From the NCBI GenBank assembly GCA_002508705.1, contig DAYL01000002.1, positions 1 through 50,097 of the forward strand: a DNA stretch of 50,097 nucleotides, read 5' to 3'. This DNA comes from Methanoculleus sp. UBA374. Lineage in GTDB: Archaea > Halobacteriota > Methanomicrobia > Methanomicrobiales > Methanoculleaceae. Positions 1 to 7,685 of the stretch are shown piece by piece. Position 1 is the stretch's first letter; each line of letters opens with the position of its first letter. The notes beneath the pieces were generated by a model. That model worked only from the letters and a program-made list of their open reading frames with translations. It was not told where the DNA came from and made no database searches. Made by a program: the position numbers and the translations under genes.

Positions 1-157
1 GGAGCTTGAGAAAACGCGGAGTGTTTGCGAGTGCCGGCGGACCGATAGGTCCGGAGCTTGAGAAAACGCGGGGTGTTTTGCGAGTGCCGGCGGACCGATG
101 GGTCCGGAGCTTGAGAAACCGCGGAGCGTTTTCGCGTGCCGACGGACCAATAGGTCC
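1..157. repeat. Tandem repeat, three ~52-bp units
   Basis: Three consecutive units of 52-53 bp (about 1-52, 53-105, 106-157) share a core reading GAGCTTGAGAAAACGC, then a variable GTGTTTTGCGAG-like stretch, then GGACCGATAGGTCC. A fourth partial unit begins at 158. Each unit contains an imperfect dyad (GAAAACGC...GCGTTTTC, clearest in unit 3) and a second dyad GGACC..GGTCC. The array lies just beyond the moaA stop. A divergent relative occurs at 36401-36470. The array may extend beyond the left edge. There are no unique spacers, so it is not CRISPR. Its function is unknown. Confidence 0.85.
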
Positions 158-185
158 GGGGCTTGAATTCGCGCCTGACGGGTCG

Positions 186-1064
186 TCACGTGAAGAACGG
201 CTTACGCCTGCTTACGGCTTCCCGGAACGCGTCTTCCAGTTCCTTGCCGTGTTTTCCCCGGGTGTCGACAAGGTTGTCGCTCCGGAGGAGGCAGGGCTTG
301 AGTTTCCCGTCCGAGGTCACGCGCAGGCGGTTGCAGAACCCGCAGAACTCCGTGTTGTGGAGGGGGCGGACCACCTCGACCTCGGCGCCGTCGAGGCAGT
401 ACTTCTTCCGGTGGTGCATCCTGCGGGTGATGACCTGGGTTGCCCGCTCGTTCAATTCCTGCTCGACGCTGTCCACGTCCCCGTGAAACTTGCACTCGTT
501 GAACTCCATGAGTTCGATGACCTGCAGGATGAGGTCGCGCTTGCCCCGGACAAACGCCATGAAATCGTCGACCTCATCCTCGTTGATGCCCTCGAGAAGG
601 ACCATATTGAGTTTGACCGGCGTCAGGCCGACCTTGATCGCCGCATCGATCCCGGCGAGAACGTCCGCGAGACAGTCCTTCCCCGTGATGGCCCGGTAGC
701 GTTCGGGGCGGAGCGTATCGAGGCTGACGTTCACCCGGGCAAGCCCGGCCTCTTTGAGTTCCGCAGCTTTTGCGGCGAGGAGCGTCCCGTTCGTCGTCAG
801 GGATGACTCGACGCCCGGCGGCACCGAGCGGATGATCTCCGTGAGGTCACGGCGGAGCAGGGGTTCTCCGCCGGTGAACTTGATGCTCCTGATACCGAAC
901 CGCACGCCCACCCGCATCAGCTCGGCGATATCCTCGGCGCTCATCTGCTCCTCCGGGTTCACCTCACCTTCCGCGTGACAGTAGATGCACCGCAGGTTGC
1001 ACCGGGAGGTCAGACTGATCCGGAGGTTGGTCACGGTCCTGTTATACGGGTCCTTCAGCACCAT
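186..1064 (-). CDS. moaA: GTP 3',8-cyclase MoaA (molybdenum cofactor synthesis)
   Basis: Radical-SAM enzyme for the first step of molybdopterin synthesis, converting GTP to 3',8-cyclo-7,8-dihydro-GTP. Methanogens need this cofactor for formylmethanofuran dehydrogenase and formate dehydrogenase. The 292-residue protein has the N-terminal SAM cluster motif CNLRCIYC (Cys22, 26, 29) and the C-terminal second-cluster pattern CGFCNRLRVTSDGKLKPC, both diagnostic of MoaA. The ATG at 1064 is chosen over an in-frame TTG at 1091 because the conserved LKDPYNRTVTNLRISLT start follows it. It overlaps the rlmE end by 23 bp, so the two genes are probably co-transcribed. Length is normal for archaeal MoaA. 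Confidence 0.93.
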   Translation of the reverse strand: MVLKDPYNRTVTNLRISLTSRCNLRCIYCHAEGEVNPEEQMSAEDIAELMRVGVRFGIRSIKFTGGEPLLRRDLTEIIRSVPPGVESSLTTNGTLLAAKAAELKEAGLARVNVSLDTLRPERYRAITGKDCLADVLAGIDAAIKVGLTPVKLNMVLLEGINEDEVDDFMAFVRGKRDLILQVIELMEFNECKFHGDVDSVEQELNERATQVITRRMHHRKKYCLDGAEVEVVRPLHNTEFCGFCNRLRVTSDGKLKPCLLRSDNLVDTRGKHGKELEDAFREAVSRRKPFFT

Positions 1065-1653
1065 CGCAGGTTCCCTTGAAATTCTTTGCAATAATATAGG
1101 TCTCGGCGCTCCCTCTCCGCGACGCCTTCGTCCGATATCCCCGGACGGAATAGAAGCGTTTCTTTACTTCGGCGAGCAGTTCCCCGAAGAGTTCCCCCTG
1201 GAACGATTTTACCACCATGTTGCCGCCGGGCTTTAAGATCGTACACGCAAACGCCAGGGCTTCCTCGCCAAGCCCGATCGCCCGGGCCTGGTCGTAACTC
1301 TTCTGGCCGGAGAGTTTCGGAGAGGCGTCACAGACGATGACATTGACGATTCCCCCGGCTTCCTCGCGGATGCGTTCCTGAACGGCAGGGTCGGTAAAAT
1401 CCCCGACAATGGTGGTGACGCCCTCCATCGGCGCAATCGGATTGAGGTCCACACCGACGACGTTTCCCCCGGTCAGGTCGCGGAGCACCTGCAGCCAGCT
1501 CCCCGGCGCCGCCCCGAGGTCGACGACGTTGTCGCTCGGCCTGATGATCCCGTTCTTCTGCTGGATCTCCAGCAGTTTGTAGGCCGCCCGCGCCCGATAC
1601 CCTGCTTTCATCGCCTTTCTATAGACGCTGTCTTTTGTCCATTGAGAACCCAT
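1042..1653 (-). CDS. rlmE: 23S rRNA (uridine-2'-O)-methyltransferase RlmE (FtsJ)
   Basis: RrmJ/FtsJ-family SAM-dependent methyltransferase that 2'-O-methylates a conserved uridine of the large-subunit rRNA A loop. The 203 residues show the family K-D-K-E tetrad in context: AAYKLLEI, VVDLGAAPGSW (SAM site), VIVCDASPKLSG, MVVKSFQGE and GSAETYIIA. The ATG at 1653 gives the usual N-terminus with WTKDSVYRKAMKAGYRARAA. It is the first gene of a minus-strand pair with moaA, which it overlaps by 23 bp. A TATA-like GTATATAAGG (minus) lies at 1691-1700, about 40 bases upstream of the start. Confidence 0.94.
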   Translation of the reverse strand: MGSQWTKDSVYRKAMKAGYRARAAYKLLEIQQKNGIIRPSDNVVDLGAAPGSWLQVLRDLTGGNVVGVDLNPIAPMEGVTTIVGDFTDPAVQERIREEAGGIVNVIVCDASPKLSGQKSYDQARAIGLGEEALAFACTILKPGGNMVVKSFQGELFGELLAEVKKRFYSVRGYRTKASRRGSAETYIIAKNFKGTCDGAEGPV

Positions 1654-1690
1654 TGCGAGATAACCCTCCGTTTGAAGATGATAGACGGCA

Positions 1691-1700
1691 CCTTATATAC
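1691..1700 (-). promoter_or_regulatory. TATA box for rlmE-moaA
   Basis: On the minus strand this reads GTATATAAGG, about 40 bp upstream of the rlmE ATG. That would place transcription start near 1670, with a leader of roughly 15 nt. Inferred from sequence and spacing only. Confidence 0.5.
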
Positions 1701-1763
1701 TATCAGCATGATCAGGAGTAATATATGTATGTGTTCGATGCAGTAAACTATGAATGTATGTAA

Positions 1764-1789
1764 CTCCAGCCGCCTCACTCCGGCTGGAG
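1764..1789. promoter_or_regulatory. Perfect 9-bp inverted repeat upstream of pcn
   Basis: CTCCAGCCG, an 8-base spacer, then CGGCTGGAG: a perfect dyad in the intergenic region between rlmE and pcn, about 70 bp upstream of the pcn start. No T-run follows it on the plus strand. It could be a protein operator or a hairpin in an upstream leader. Confidence 0.45.
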
Positions 1790-1820
1790 GATAAACGTAA
1801 AACACTATAATGTAAAACGC

Positions 1821-1830
1821 GATTATATAC
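1821..1830 (+). promoter_or_regulatory. TATA-like box for pcn-priL
   Basis: GATTATATAC lies about 30 bp before the pcn ATG at 1859 and would give a very short leader. An AAGGGG ribosome-binding sequence at 1849-1853 precedes the start. A second AT-rich candidate, CACTATAATG near 1803-1812, would give a leader containing the whole ribosome site, so the true box is uncertain. Confidence 0.4.
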
Positions 1831-1858
1831 GTAAACGAGAGTTTGATAAGGGGTCACA

Positions 1859-2602
1859 ATGTTAAAGGCAACGATTGATGCAGAAATTTTTCGGGAATCC
1901 ATTGACGCGATCGCCGCACTGGTGACGGAGTGCCGTCTGCACACAGCCGAGGATCAGATCCGGACGCGAGCAGTTGATACTGCCAATGTGGCCATGGTCT
2001 CCCTGGAACTCCAGAGTACGGCGTTCAACACTTTTTCGGCAACCGCCGGAGAACTGGGTCTGGACATCGCAAAGATGAAGAACATCCTCGGGATGATGGG
2101 AAAAGGCGATGCGCTGACCTTGAGCCTGCTTGATGAAGAGCGAAAACTGGAGTTGAGTTTTGGCGGCTACCGCTACTCGATCACACTCCTCGACGTCAAC
2201 ACCATCCGGAAGGACCCGAACCCGCCGGGGATCGACCTCCCCGGAAAAGCAGTCCTCTCGGGCGACGCGCTGAACAACGCCATCAAAGCGGCTGCCGTCA
2301 TCTCCGACAAGATTGCTCTCGGGATCGACCCCGATACCATGACCTTCTACATGGAGGCGGAGGGCGACACCGACCACATCAAACTCGCGCTCGGCGAAGA
2401 CGAACTCGTCGCACTCAACCCGGTGCGGGCCCGTTCGCTCTTTTCGATCGATTACCTCAAAGACATGGGCCGGGTCATGGCACGCGCGGATGAGGTGGAG
2501 GTCTACCTCGGCATCGATCACCCGGTCCGGTTTGCCTTTACTATTGCGGACGGCAACGGCCGCGTTGAGTACCTCCTTGCCCCTCGGATTGAGGCCGATT
2601 AA
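1859..2602 (+). CDS. pcn: DNA polymerase sliding clamp PCNA
   Basis: Trimeric replication clamp that tethers DNA polymerase, FEN1, ligase and RFC-dependent factors to DNA. The 247-residue length is typical of euryarchaeal PCNA. The sequence begins LKATIDAEIFRESIDAIAAL and includes TRAVDTANVAMVSLELQ, the interdomain-connector region around IDLPGKAVLSGDAL, and the C-terminal tail RVEYLLAPRIEAD (family YLLAPR/YLLAPK). The ATG at 1859 is preceded by AAGGGG. Its TAA overlaps the ATG of priL (TAATG), so clamp and primase large subunit are translationally coupled. Confidence 0.97.
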   Translation: MLKATIDAEIFRESIDAIAALVTECRLHTAEDQIRTRAVDTANVAMVSLELQSTAFNTFSATAGELGLDIAKMKNILGMMGKGDALTLSLLDEERKLELSFGGYRYSITLLDVNTIRKDPNPPGIDLPGKAVLSGDALNNAIKAAAVISDKIALGIDPDTMTFYMEAEGDTDHIKLALGEDELVALNPVRARSLFSIDYLKDMGRVMARADEVEVYLGIDHPVRFAFTIADGNGRVEYLLAPRIEAD

Positions 2603-3606
2603 TGGATGTTGTCCTTGATCAGAAAGAACTCACGAAATACCCATTTTTGAAAGAGTCGCAGAAGCTGGCACGCCGACACGTTGAGTCGCTCGAAGAGTTC
2701 CTTTCAAGCAGCCAGGGAGGTGTGGCGCTCGAACGGGCAAAGGAGCGCGTCAGCGCTGCGCTCATGGCGAAGAAGGAGTTCCAGGACGAGAAGACGCCGA
2801 ACCTCAAACCCGAAATTGAGATTGCAAGTTACGCGCTTGCCCGGATGCTGGTCTCCTGCCTGGGCGACCGGTCCCTCATCGACCGCCTTGCGCGCTACGA
2901 AGCGGAACGCGCATCCTTCTTCCTTGCGACCGAGGACCCGGAGATACGGCGGTTCGTCGCCTGGAGCATCGGCATCGATGCCGGGACTTCGACCCTGCCG
3001 GTCACCGCGTACGTGGAGTTGGTGCCCCACTTGCGCGACCAGCGCTGGCGGCTCGTCAACAGGGACGTGCAGCAGGGAAATGTGACGCTTGAGCCGGGCG
3101 AGATCGACGAACTTATCCGGGAGCGGATCCGGGTCATCCTCGTCGATCAACTGCCGCTCCGCGTCCCTCCCGCGATCTGTGAACGTCTCGCAGCGGTTAC
3201 AAAAGAGATCGCCGCGTTGCGCCAGCAGCAGGTCCTCGAAGAGTTCGGCGAGATCAAGGAGGAGGCGTTTCCGCCCTGCATCAACGCGCTCATCCAGGCA
3301 ATCACTACCGGGGCGAACCTGACGCATATGGGCCGGTTCGCCATCACGTCGTTCCTCCATACCATCGGGATGGACACCACCCGGATTGCGGAGGTCTTCG
3401 CGCAGGCTCCCGATTTCGACCTGGATATGACGATGTACCAGGTGGAGCACATCTCCGGCCGGGGCGGCACCGAGTATACCCCGCCCTCCTGCGCCACCAT
3501 GCGTACCTTCGGACTCTGCGCCAACCGGAATAAGGACTGCGAGCGGGTCAATCACCCCTTAAGTTACTACCGGTTCAAGAAGAACATCCGGAAAAAACGA
3601 AGTTGA
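2602..3606 (+). CDS. priL: DNA primase large subunit PriL
   Basis: Non-catalytic regulatory subunit of the archaeal/eukaryotic-type primase; its iron-sulfur domain is needed for primer initiation. The 334 residues have a helical N-terminal half and a C-terminal 4Fe-4S domain whose four cysteines are visible in FPPCINAL, PPSCATMRTFGLC and NKDCERVNHPLSYY. The start overlaps the pcn stop by one base. Coupling clamp to primase fits a replication operon. The small catalytic subunit PriS is not in the window. A basic tail (KKNIRKKRS) closes the protein. Confidence 0.95.
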   Translation: MDVVLDQKELTKYPFLKESQKLARRHVESLEEFLSSSQGGVALERAKERVSAALMAKKEFQDEKTPNLKPEIEIASYALARMLVSCLGDRSLIDRLARYEAERASFFLATEDPEIRRFVAWSIGIDAGTSTLPVTAYVELVPHLRDQRWRLVNRDVQQGNVTLEPGEIDELIRERIRVILVDQLPLRVPPAICERLAAVTKEIAALRQQQVLEEFGEIKEEAFPPCINALIQAITTGANLTHMGRFAITSFLHTIGMDTTRIAEVFAQAPDFDLDMTMYQVEHISGRGGTEYTPPSCATMRTFGLCANRNKDCERVNHPLSYYRFKKNIRKKRS

Positions 3607-3684
3607 CCTCTTTTCCGCCCCTGTCGGACAAGGGGACCGGGAAAAACGGTATTGTGTAAGCGAGGGGTTTTTTCCGGGCAGAGA

Positions 3685-3867
3685 TCAGGCGGCCATGTTA
3701 TCGATCGCATAACCCGCGACGCTGAGCGCGGCGATAAAGATGACCAGCGCAACGATGTATGAGAGTCCCGTCATCCCCTCCATCTGTGCGGGCAGCATCA
3801 CCAGCACCACGATGAAGAGTGCGAGGGACCCGATTGCAGCCAGAACCTCAAGAATCCGTAAATCCAT
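3685..3867 (-). CDS. Small two-helix membrane protein, function unknown
   Basis: A 60-residue protein with two hydrophobic segments: about residues 8-25 (VLAAIGSLALFIVVLVML) and 34-54 (GLSYIVALVIFIAALSVAGY), linked by a short polar loop, with a DNMAA tail. I do not recognise a family. The start is the ATG at 3867. A minus-strand TATA-like GAGATATACC near 3890-3899 lies 25-30 bases upstream and no ribosome site is evident, which fits a leaderless mRNA. It is convergent with priL and divergent from thiN. A longer frame reaching 3990 exists, but its extra N-terminus is Cys/Arg-rich and unlikely. Confidence 0.6.
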   Translation of the reverse strand: MDLRILEVLAAIGSLALFIVVLVMLPAQMEGMTGLSYIVALVIFIAALSVAGYAIDNMAA

Positions 3868-3950
3868 GCAGAGAGGTTGGATACGTGCAGGTATATCTCT
3901 ATCCCCGGGGCGAGCGGGGGGGCGACATGCATGACTGCCCCGAGCGCAAC

Positions 3951-3960
3951 CCATATATGG
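3951..3960 (+). promoter_or_regulatory. TATA box for thiN (leaderless)
   Basis: CCATATATGG, a symmetric TATA-like box, lies about 27 bp upstream of the ATG at 3984. No strong ribosome-binding sequence separates them, so transcription and translation probably begin at almost the same base. Confidence 0.45.
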
Positions 3961-3983
3961 CACCCGGAACGAAGATCGGGAGC

Positions 3984-4535
3984 ATGACACAGGAAGACCG
4001 CGAAAGGGTGATCGACCGGCTGGAACAGGCCGTAGTGCTTCTTACCGAGCGGATGGACATCCGGCTCATCCCGGAGGTCGGAATGAACATCGTCTACGCT
4101 CTGCCCGACGCGCATGGCAGGGACGATGTCGCCGGGGTCCTCGGCCGGATCGTCAGGCTCGGCGACCGGGTCCACCCCGTCGGGGAGATCGCGTTCGGAG
4201 CAAGCGACCACGTGGCCCGGGTCGTCCTTACGACAATGCACTTTGACCCCCGGATCCGGAGCGCGGCAAACATCCGCTTCTCCGCAGCGGTCCTTCAGGA
4301 ACTGGAGAACCTCTTCTTCGAGGTCTGCTCCTTTGACCGGGCAAGAGAGCCGCCGGGGGTTCAGACGATGGATTGGGGCGTCGCGTCCTGCTGCAAGGAA
4401 GGCGTTCCCGATATCATCTACGACCGGGGAGCCGTAGGGAAAGAGCCGATGATCAGGGTCCTCGCGGAGGACCCGGCCCAGGTCGCACAAAATATTCTTA
4501 AACTGTCAAATCGCATTACCTATGCACAATTATAA
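3984..4535 (+). CDS. thiN: ThiN-type thiamine-phosphate synthase (stand-alone domain)
   Basis: ThiN replaces the non-homologous bacterial ThiE in many archaea, joining the pyrimidine and thiazole halves of thiamine. It is usually fused to the kinase ThiD or to a DNA-binding domain (ThiR). This 183-residue copy has only the ThiN region: IPEVGMNIVYALPDA at residues ~32-46, GRIVRLGDRV, ASDHVARVVL and DPRIRSAANIRFS. The ATG at 3984 is preferred over an upstream in-frame start at 3819 because a TATA box sits ~27 bp before it. No kinase or helix-turn-helix domain is seen, so it may be catalytic or a ligand-binding relative. S17e follows 12 bp later. Confidence 0.8.
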   Translation: MTQEDRERVIDRLEQAVVLLTERMDIRLIPEVGMNIVYALPDAHGRDDVAGVLGRIVRLGDRVHPVGEIAFGASDHVARVVLTTMHFDPRIRSAANIRFSAAVLQELENLFFEVCSFDRAREPPGVQTMDWGVASCCKEGVPDIIYDRGAVGKEPMIRVLAEDPAQVAQNILKLSNRITYAQL

Positions 4536-4547
4536 GGGAAGGTCCAC

Positions 4548-4736
4548 ATGGGAATAAAACCATCGTATATCAAGAACCTCGGTGAGGAGCTCATTGTCAA
4601 GCATCGCGACAGGTTCAGCGGAGATTTTGAAGAAAATAAGCATGCCGTCGCCGAAGTTGCCGTGATCGACAGCAAGGATGTCCGGAACAGGGTTGCCGGG
4701 TACATCTCACGAAAGATAAATACAAAGAAGCGGTAA
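4548..4736 (+). CDS. rps17e: 30S ribosomal protein S17e
   Basis: Archaeal/eukaryotic-specific small-subunit protein with no bacterial counterpart. The 62 residues match the family along their full length: MGIKPSYIKNLGEELI, DRFSGDFEENKHAVAE and VRNRVAGYISRKI. The ATG at 4548 is preceded by a good AAGGGAAGGT ribosome site. It lies between thiN and dapA. An AT-rich ATAAATAC near its 3' end could provide a separate promoter for dapA. Confidence 0.95.
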   Translation: MGIKPSYIKNLGEELIVKHRDRFSGDFEENKHAVAEVAVIDSKDVRNRVAGYISRKINTKKR

Positions 4737-4746
4737 ACCTCACTAT

Positions 4747-5622
4747 ATGTTTGAGGGAATCCTTCCGGCAATCATTACCCCTTTTCACCGGGACTCCGGG
4801 GCGAGTCTCGATATTGAAGGATTACGGTCCAACATAGAGTCGCTGTTGCAGCATGGCGTCCACGGTATCGTCCCCTGCGGGTCGACCGGGGAGTCGGCGA
4901 CGCTCACGTTTGAGGAGCACGAGCGGGTGATCGGTGAGACCGTCGAGGTTGTCGACGGGCGGGTGCCGGTGCTTGCAGGGACCGGATCGAACAACACGGC
5001 AGAGGCGGTTCACCTGACCCGGTCGGCGAAGGACGCGGGCGCGGACGGTGCGCTCGTCATCAGCCCGTACTACAACAAGCCGAACCGCTCCGGGCTCATC
5101 AAGCACTTCACGAAGCTGGCCGACCTCGACCTGCCGGTCATCCTCTACAACGTCCCCGGCCGGACGGGACAGAACCTCCAGCCCGATCTCGTGATTGAAC
5201 TGGCCCGGCACCCGAACATCGTCGGGATCAAGGAGGCAAGCGGGGATATCACCCAGATCTCCCGTATCATCGAAGGGACGCGGGACGAAGACTTCATCGT
5301 GCTCTCCGGGGACGATGCGATGACCCTCCCGGTCCTCGCGCTGGGGGGCGCGGGCGTGATCTCGGTTGCAGCAAACGTTGACCCCGGCCGGATGGTGCAG
5401 ATGTACGACGCCTTCCGTGCAGGCGATCTTGCCCGCGCACAGGACCTGCACTACGAACTTGCCGCGCTCATACGGGCGATGTTCATCGACACAAATCCCA
5501 TACCCGTGAAAAAGGCGGTGGGACTCCTCGGGATGGCCGCGGGTTCGGTCCGGCTGCCGCTCGACGAACTCGACGAAGCGAAGACGGAACAACTGAGAAA
5601 AGTGCTGGTGAACTATGATTAA
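4747..5622 (+). CDS. dapA: 4-hydroxy-tetrahydrodipicolinate synthase DapA
   Basis: Class I aldolase condensing pyruvate with aspartate semialdehyde, the first committed step of diaminopimelate/lysine synthesis. The 291-residue protein shows the pyruvate-binding GSTGES, the catalytic tyrosine in LYNVPGRTG and the Schiff-base lysine in VGIKEASGD. It starts at ATG 4747 with no clear ribosome site; a TATA-like ATAAATAC at about 4713-4720 suggests a short leader. dapB begins 8 bp before its end. Its substrate is made by asd, encoded downstream. Confidence 0.97.
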   Translation: MFEGILPAIITPFHRDSGASLDIEGLRSNIESLLQHGVHGIVPCGSTGESATLTFEEHERVIGETVEVVDGRVPVLAGTGSNNTAEAVHLTRSAKDAGADGALVISPYYNKPNRSGLIKHFTKLADLDLPVILYNVPGRTGQNLQPDLVIELARHPNIVGIKEASGDITQISRIIEGTRDEDFIVLSGDDAMTLPVLALGGAGVISVAANVDPGRMVQMYDAFRAGDLARAQDLHYELAALIRAMFIDTNPIPVKKAVGLLGMAAGSVRLPLDELDEAKTEQLRKVLVNYD

Positions 5623-6373
5623 GGTTGCCGTATCCGGAGCCCTGGGGAGAATGGGCACCACCATCGGTCGGATCGTGAACGAAGCCCCCGACATGGAACT
5701 CGTCGGCGGGAGCGACGTGCGGGCAGGGACGCTTTTTGGGAGAGAAGTGGTTCCGGCCGATCGGATTGACGCGCTCCTCAACGAAAAAAAGCCGGATGTC
5801 CTCATCGACTTCACCGTTGCGGCTGCCGCGGTCGAGAACGTCAGGGCGGCAGCCCGAAATCATGTGGCGCTCATCGTCGGGACGACTGGATTCTCCCCCG
5901 AACAGAGAGAAGTTATCCGAGATGCCGTTGAGGGGAACGTCCCTGCGGTGATATCGAGCAACTTCTCAGTAGGCGTCAATATCTTCTGGAAACTCGTGCG
6001 GGAGGCGGCCAGACAACTCGGCGACTACGATATCGAGGTCACGGAAGCCCACCACCGCTACAAGAAGGACGCCCCGAGCGGCACGGCAAAGACCATTCTT
6101 GAGATCCTGGACCAGGAACTCGGGACCCGCGAGAAGGTCTACGGCCGTGTCGGCGAGACCGAACGAAAAGATGAGATCGGAGTGCACGTCGTCCGCGGCG
6201 GCGATATCGTCGGCGATCACTCCGTCCTCTTTGCAGGGAATTATGAGTGCATCGAGATCTCCCACCGGGCTTACGACCGGGCGGTCTTCGCCCAGGGTGC
6301 GGTCCGGGCCGCCCGGTGGGTTGTCGGCAGAGAACCGCGCATCTACACCATGCAGGAAGTCCTCGGACTGTGA
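5615..6373 (+). CDS. dapB: 4-hydroxy-tetrahydrodipicolinate reductase DapB
   Basis: NAD(P)H-dependent reductase acting directly after DapA. The 252 residues contain the dinucleotide-binding loop VSGALGRMG at residues 5-13, the GTTGFS motif and the substrate/catalytic segment EAHHRYKKDAPSGTA. The ATG at 5615 overlaps dapA by 8 bp, indicating one transcript. A T-rich stretch (TTTATTTTTTG) follows at about 6388-6398. It may act as an archaeal terminator, or as the TATA region of the ferredoxin gene. Confidence 0.97.
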   Translation: MIKVAVSGALGRMGTTIGRIVNEAPDMELVGGSDVRAGTLFGREVVPADRIDALLNEKKPDVLIDFTVAAAAVENVRAAARNHVALIVGTTGFSPEQREVIRDAVEGNVPAVISSNFSVGVNIFWKLVREAARQLGDYDIEVTEAHHRYKKDAPSGTAKTILEILDQELGTREKVYGRVGETERKDEIGVHVVRGGDIVGDHSVLFAGNYECIEISHRAYDRAVFAQGAVRAARWVVGREPRIYTMQEVLGL

Positions 6374-6435
6374 AAGGGGAAGCAAAATTTATTTTTTGAC
6401 ACGCACATAAAGTATGGGTATTCGGAGGAACGAAG

Positions 6436-6609
6436 TTGCCAGCAGTTGTTGATATTGAGAAGTGTACCGCCTGTGAAACCTGCGTAGATGTCTGTCCGGC
6501 TTCCGCCATCAGCATGGTAGACGGCAAAGCAAAAGTGGATATCGATCTCTGTGTCGAGTGCGAGACCTGCGTCGACGAGTGTCCGTCTGAGGCAATCTCA
6601 ATGGAATAA
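6436..6609 (+). CDS. 2[4Fe-4S] ferredoxin
   Basis: A small electron carrier of 57 residues. Two CxxCxxCxxxCP motifs are visible: CTACETCVDVCP (residues 10-21) and CVECETCVDECP (39-50), binding two 4Fe-4S clusters. The start is TTG at 6436, preceded by GGAGG at 6425-6429 with good spacing; no suitable ATG exists in this frame. It sits between dapB and asd, which themselves use NAD(P)H, so its partner is not evident. The roughly duplicated halves are normal for clostridial-type ferredoxins. Confidence 0.92.
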   Translation: MPAVVDIEKCTACETCVDVCPASAISMVDGKAKVDIDLCVECETCVDECPSEAISME

Positions 6610-6655
6610 AGAAACATACTCTTTAATACCACCAACACTACAGATATTTTTGTCT

Positions 6656-7672
6656 ATGATTAATGTAGGAGTGCTTGGTGCCACAGGAGCTGTGGGACAG
6701 CGCTTCGTTCAACTGTTAGCGGATCATCCCTGGTTCCATCTCCAGACGCTTACCGCCTCTGAACGGAGTGCAGGAAAACCGTATGGCAAGGTGGTCAACT
6801 GGCGCCTCGATGCGCCGTACCCGGACAACGTCGGCGATGTTGTTGTCACCCCCACGACCGTCGAGAGCCTGAAGGACTGCGACCTTGTCTTTTCGGCGCT
6901 GCCTGCGGAGGTAGCGACACCCCTTGAGACCGAGATTGCCGATGCGGGCATTGCCGTCTGCAGCAACGCCCGGTCGCACCGTATGGACCCCGATGTCCCG
7001 CTGGTGATCCCGGAGGTCAACCCGGACCACCTGGGCCTGATCGACGTCCAGCGGGACCGGGGACGTGACGGGTTTATCGTGACCAATCCGAACTGCTCGA
7101 CAATCGTCCTTACACTGGCCCTTGCACCCCTCAGATCGTTCGAGTTCCACGACGTGCGTGCGGCGACCATGCAGGCGATCTCGGGAGCCGGCTTTTCCGG
7201 TGTCTCCGCGATGGACATCTACGACAACGTCATCCCCTACATCGGCTCTGAAGAAGAGAAGTTGGAGACCGAGACTCTGAAGATCATGGGAACGTTCGAC
7301 GGTTCCGAGGTGACCCCGGCCCCGTTCAGGGTGAGTGCAAGTTGTCATCGGGTCCCTGTCATCGACGGGCATACCATTGCGGTCTGGGTCGACGTGAAGG
7401 AGCCGGTGGCGGAAGTGAAAAAAGTTTACGCAACCTTTAAGTCGCCTTTCAGCAATCTACCCTTACAGCCGGCAAAGGCAGTTGAGCTCCTCGACCAGTC
7501 CGACCGTCCGCAGCCACGGCTTGACCGTAACCGGGGGCGGGGCATGACAGTGTCTGTTGGGAGAATCCGGGAAGGATTACGGTTCGTTGCACTCGGGCAC
7601 AACACCATCCGCGGAGCTGCAGGCGCATCCGTCCTCAACGCCGAGCTGATACACTCGAAGAAGTATCTTTAG
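6656..7672 (+). CDS. asd: Aspartate-semialdehyde dehydrogenase
   Basis: NADP-dependent enzyme reducing aspartyl phosphate to the semialdehyde used for lysine, threonine and methionine. The 338 residues show the nucleotide-binding [14 protein letters not shown] at the N-terminus, the active-site cysteine in NPNCSTI (Cys147) and a downstream [11 protein letters not shown] segment typical of the archaeal/fungal branch. The ATG at 6656 is selected because conserved sequence begins immediately after it; frames extending to 6551 overlap the ferredoxin. A TATA-like TTTAATAC at about 6622-6629 could give a near-leaderless start. albA follows 13 bp later. Confidence 0.97.
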   Translation: MINVGVLGATGAVGQRFVQLLADHPWFHLQTLTASERSAGKPYGKVVNWRLDAPYPDNVGDVVVTPTTVESLKDCDLVFSALPAEVATPLETEIADAGIAVCSNARSHRMDPDVPLVIPEVNPDHLGLIDVQRDRGRDGFIVTNPNCSTIVLTLALAPLRSFEFHDVRAATMQAISGAGFSGVSAMDIYDNVIPYIGSEEEKLETETLKIMGTFDGSEVTPAPFRVSASCHRVPVIDGHTIAVWVDVKEPVAEVKKVYATFKSPFSNLPLQPAKAVELLDQSDRPQPRLDRNRGRGMTVSVGRIREGLRFVALGHNTIRGAAGASVLNAELIHSKKYL

Positions 7673-7685
7673 ACGAGGTGGGCTA

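Noticed and set aside
1..157. CRISPR array at the left edge
   Set aside because: The units are contiguous repeats of about 52 bp with no unique spacers, and no cas genes are nearby.
3819..3983. N-terminal extension of the ThiN protein
   Set aside because: A TATA box lies within this stretch and the extra residues are Pro/Arg-rich without family resemblance.
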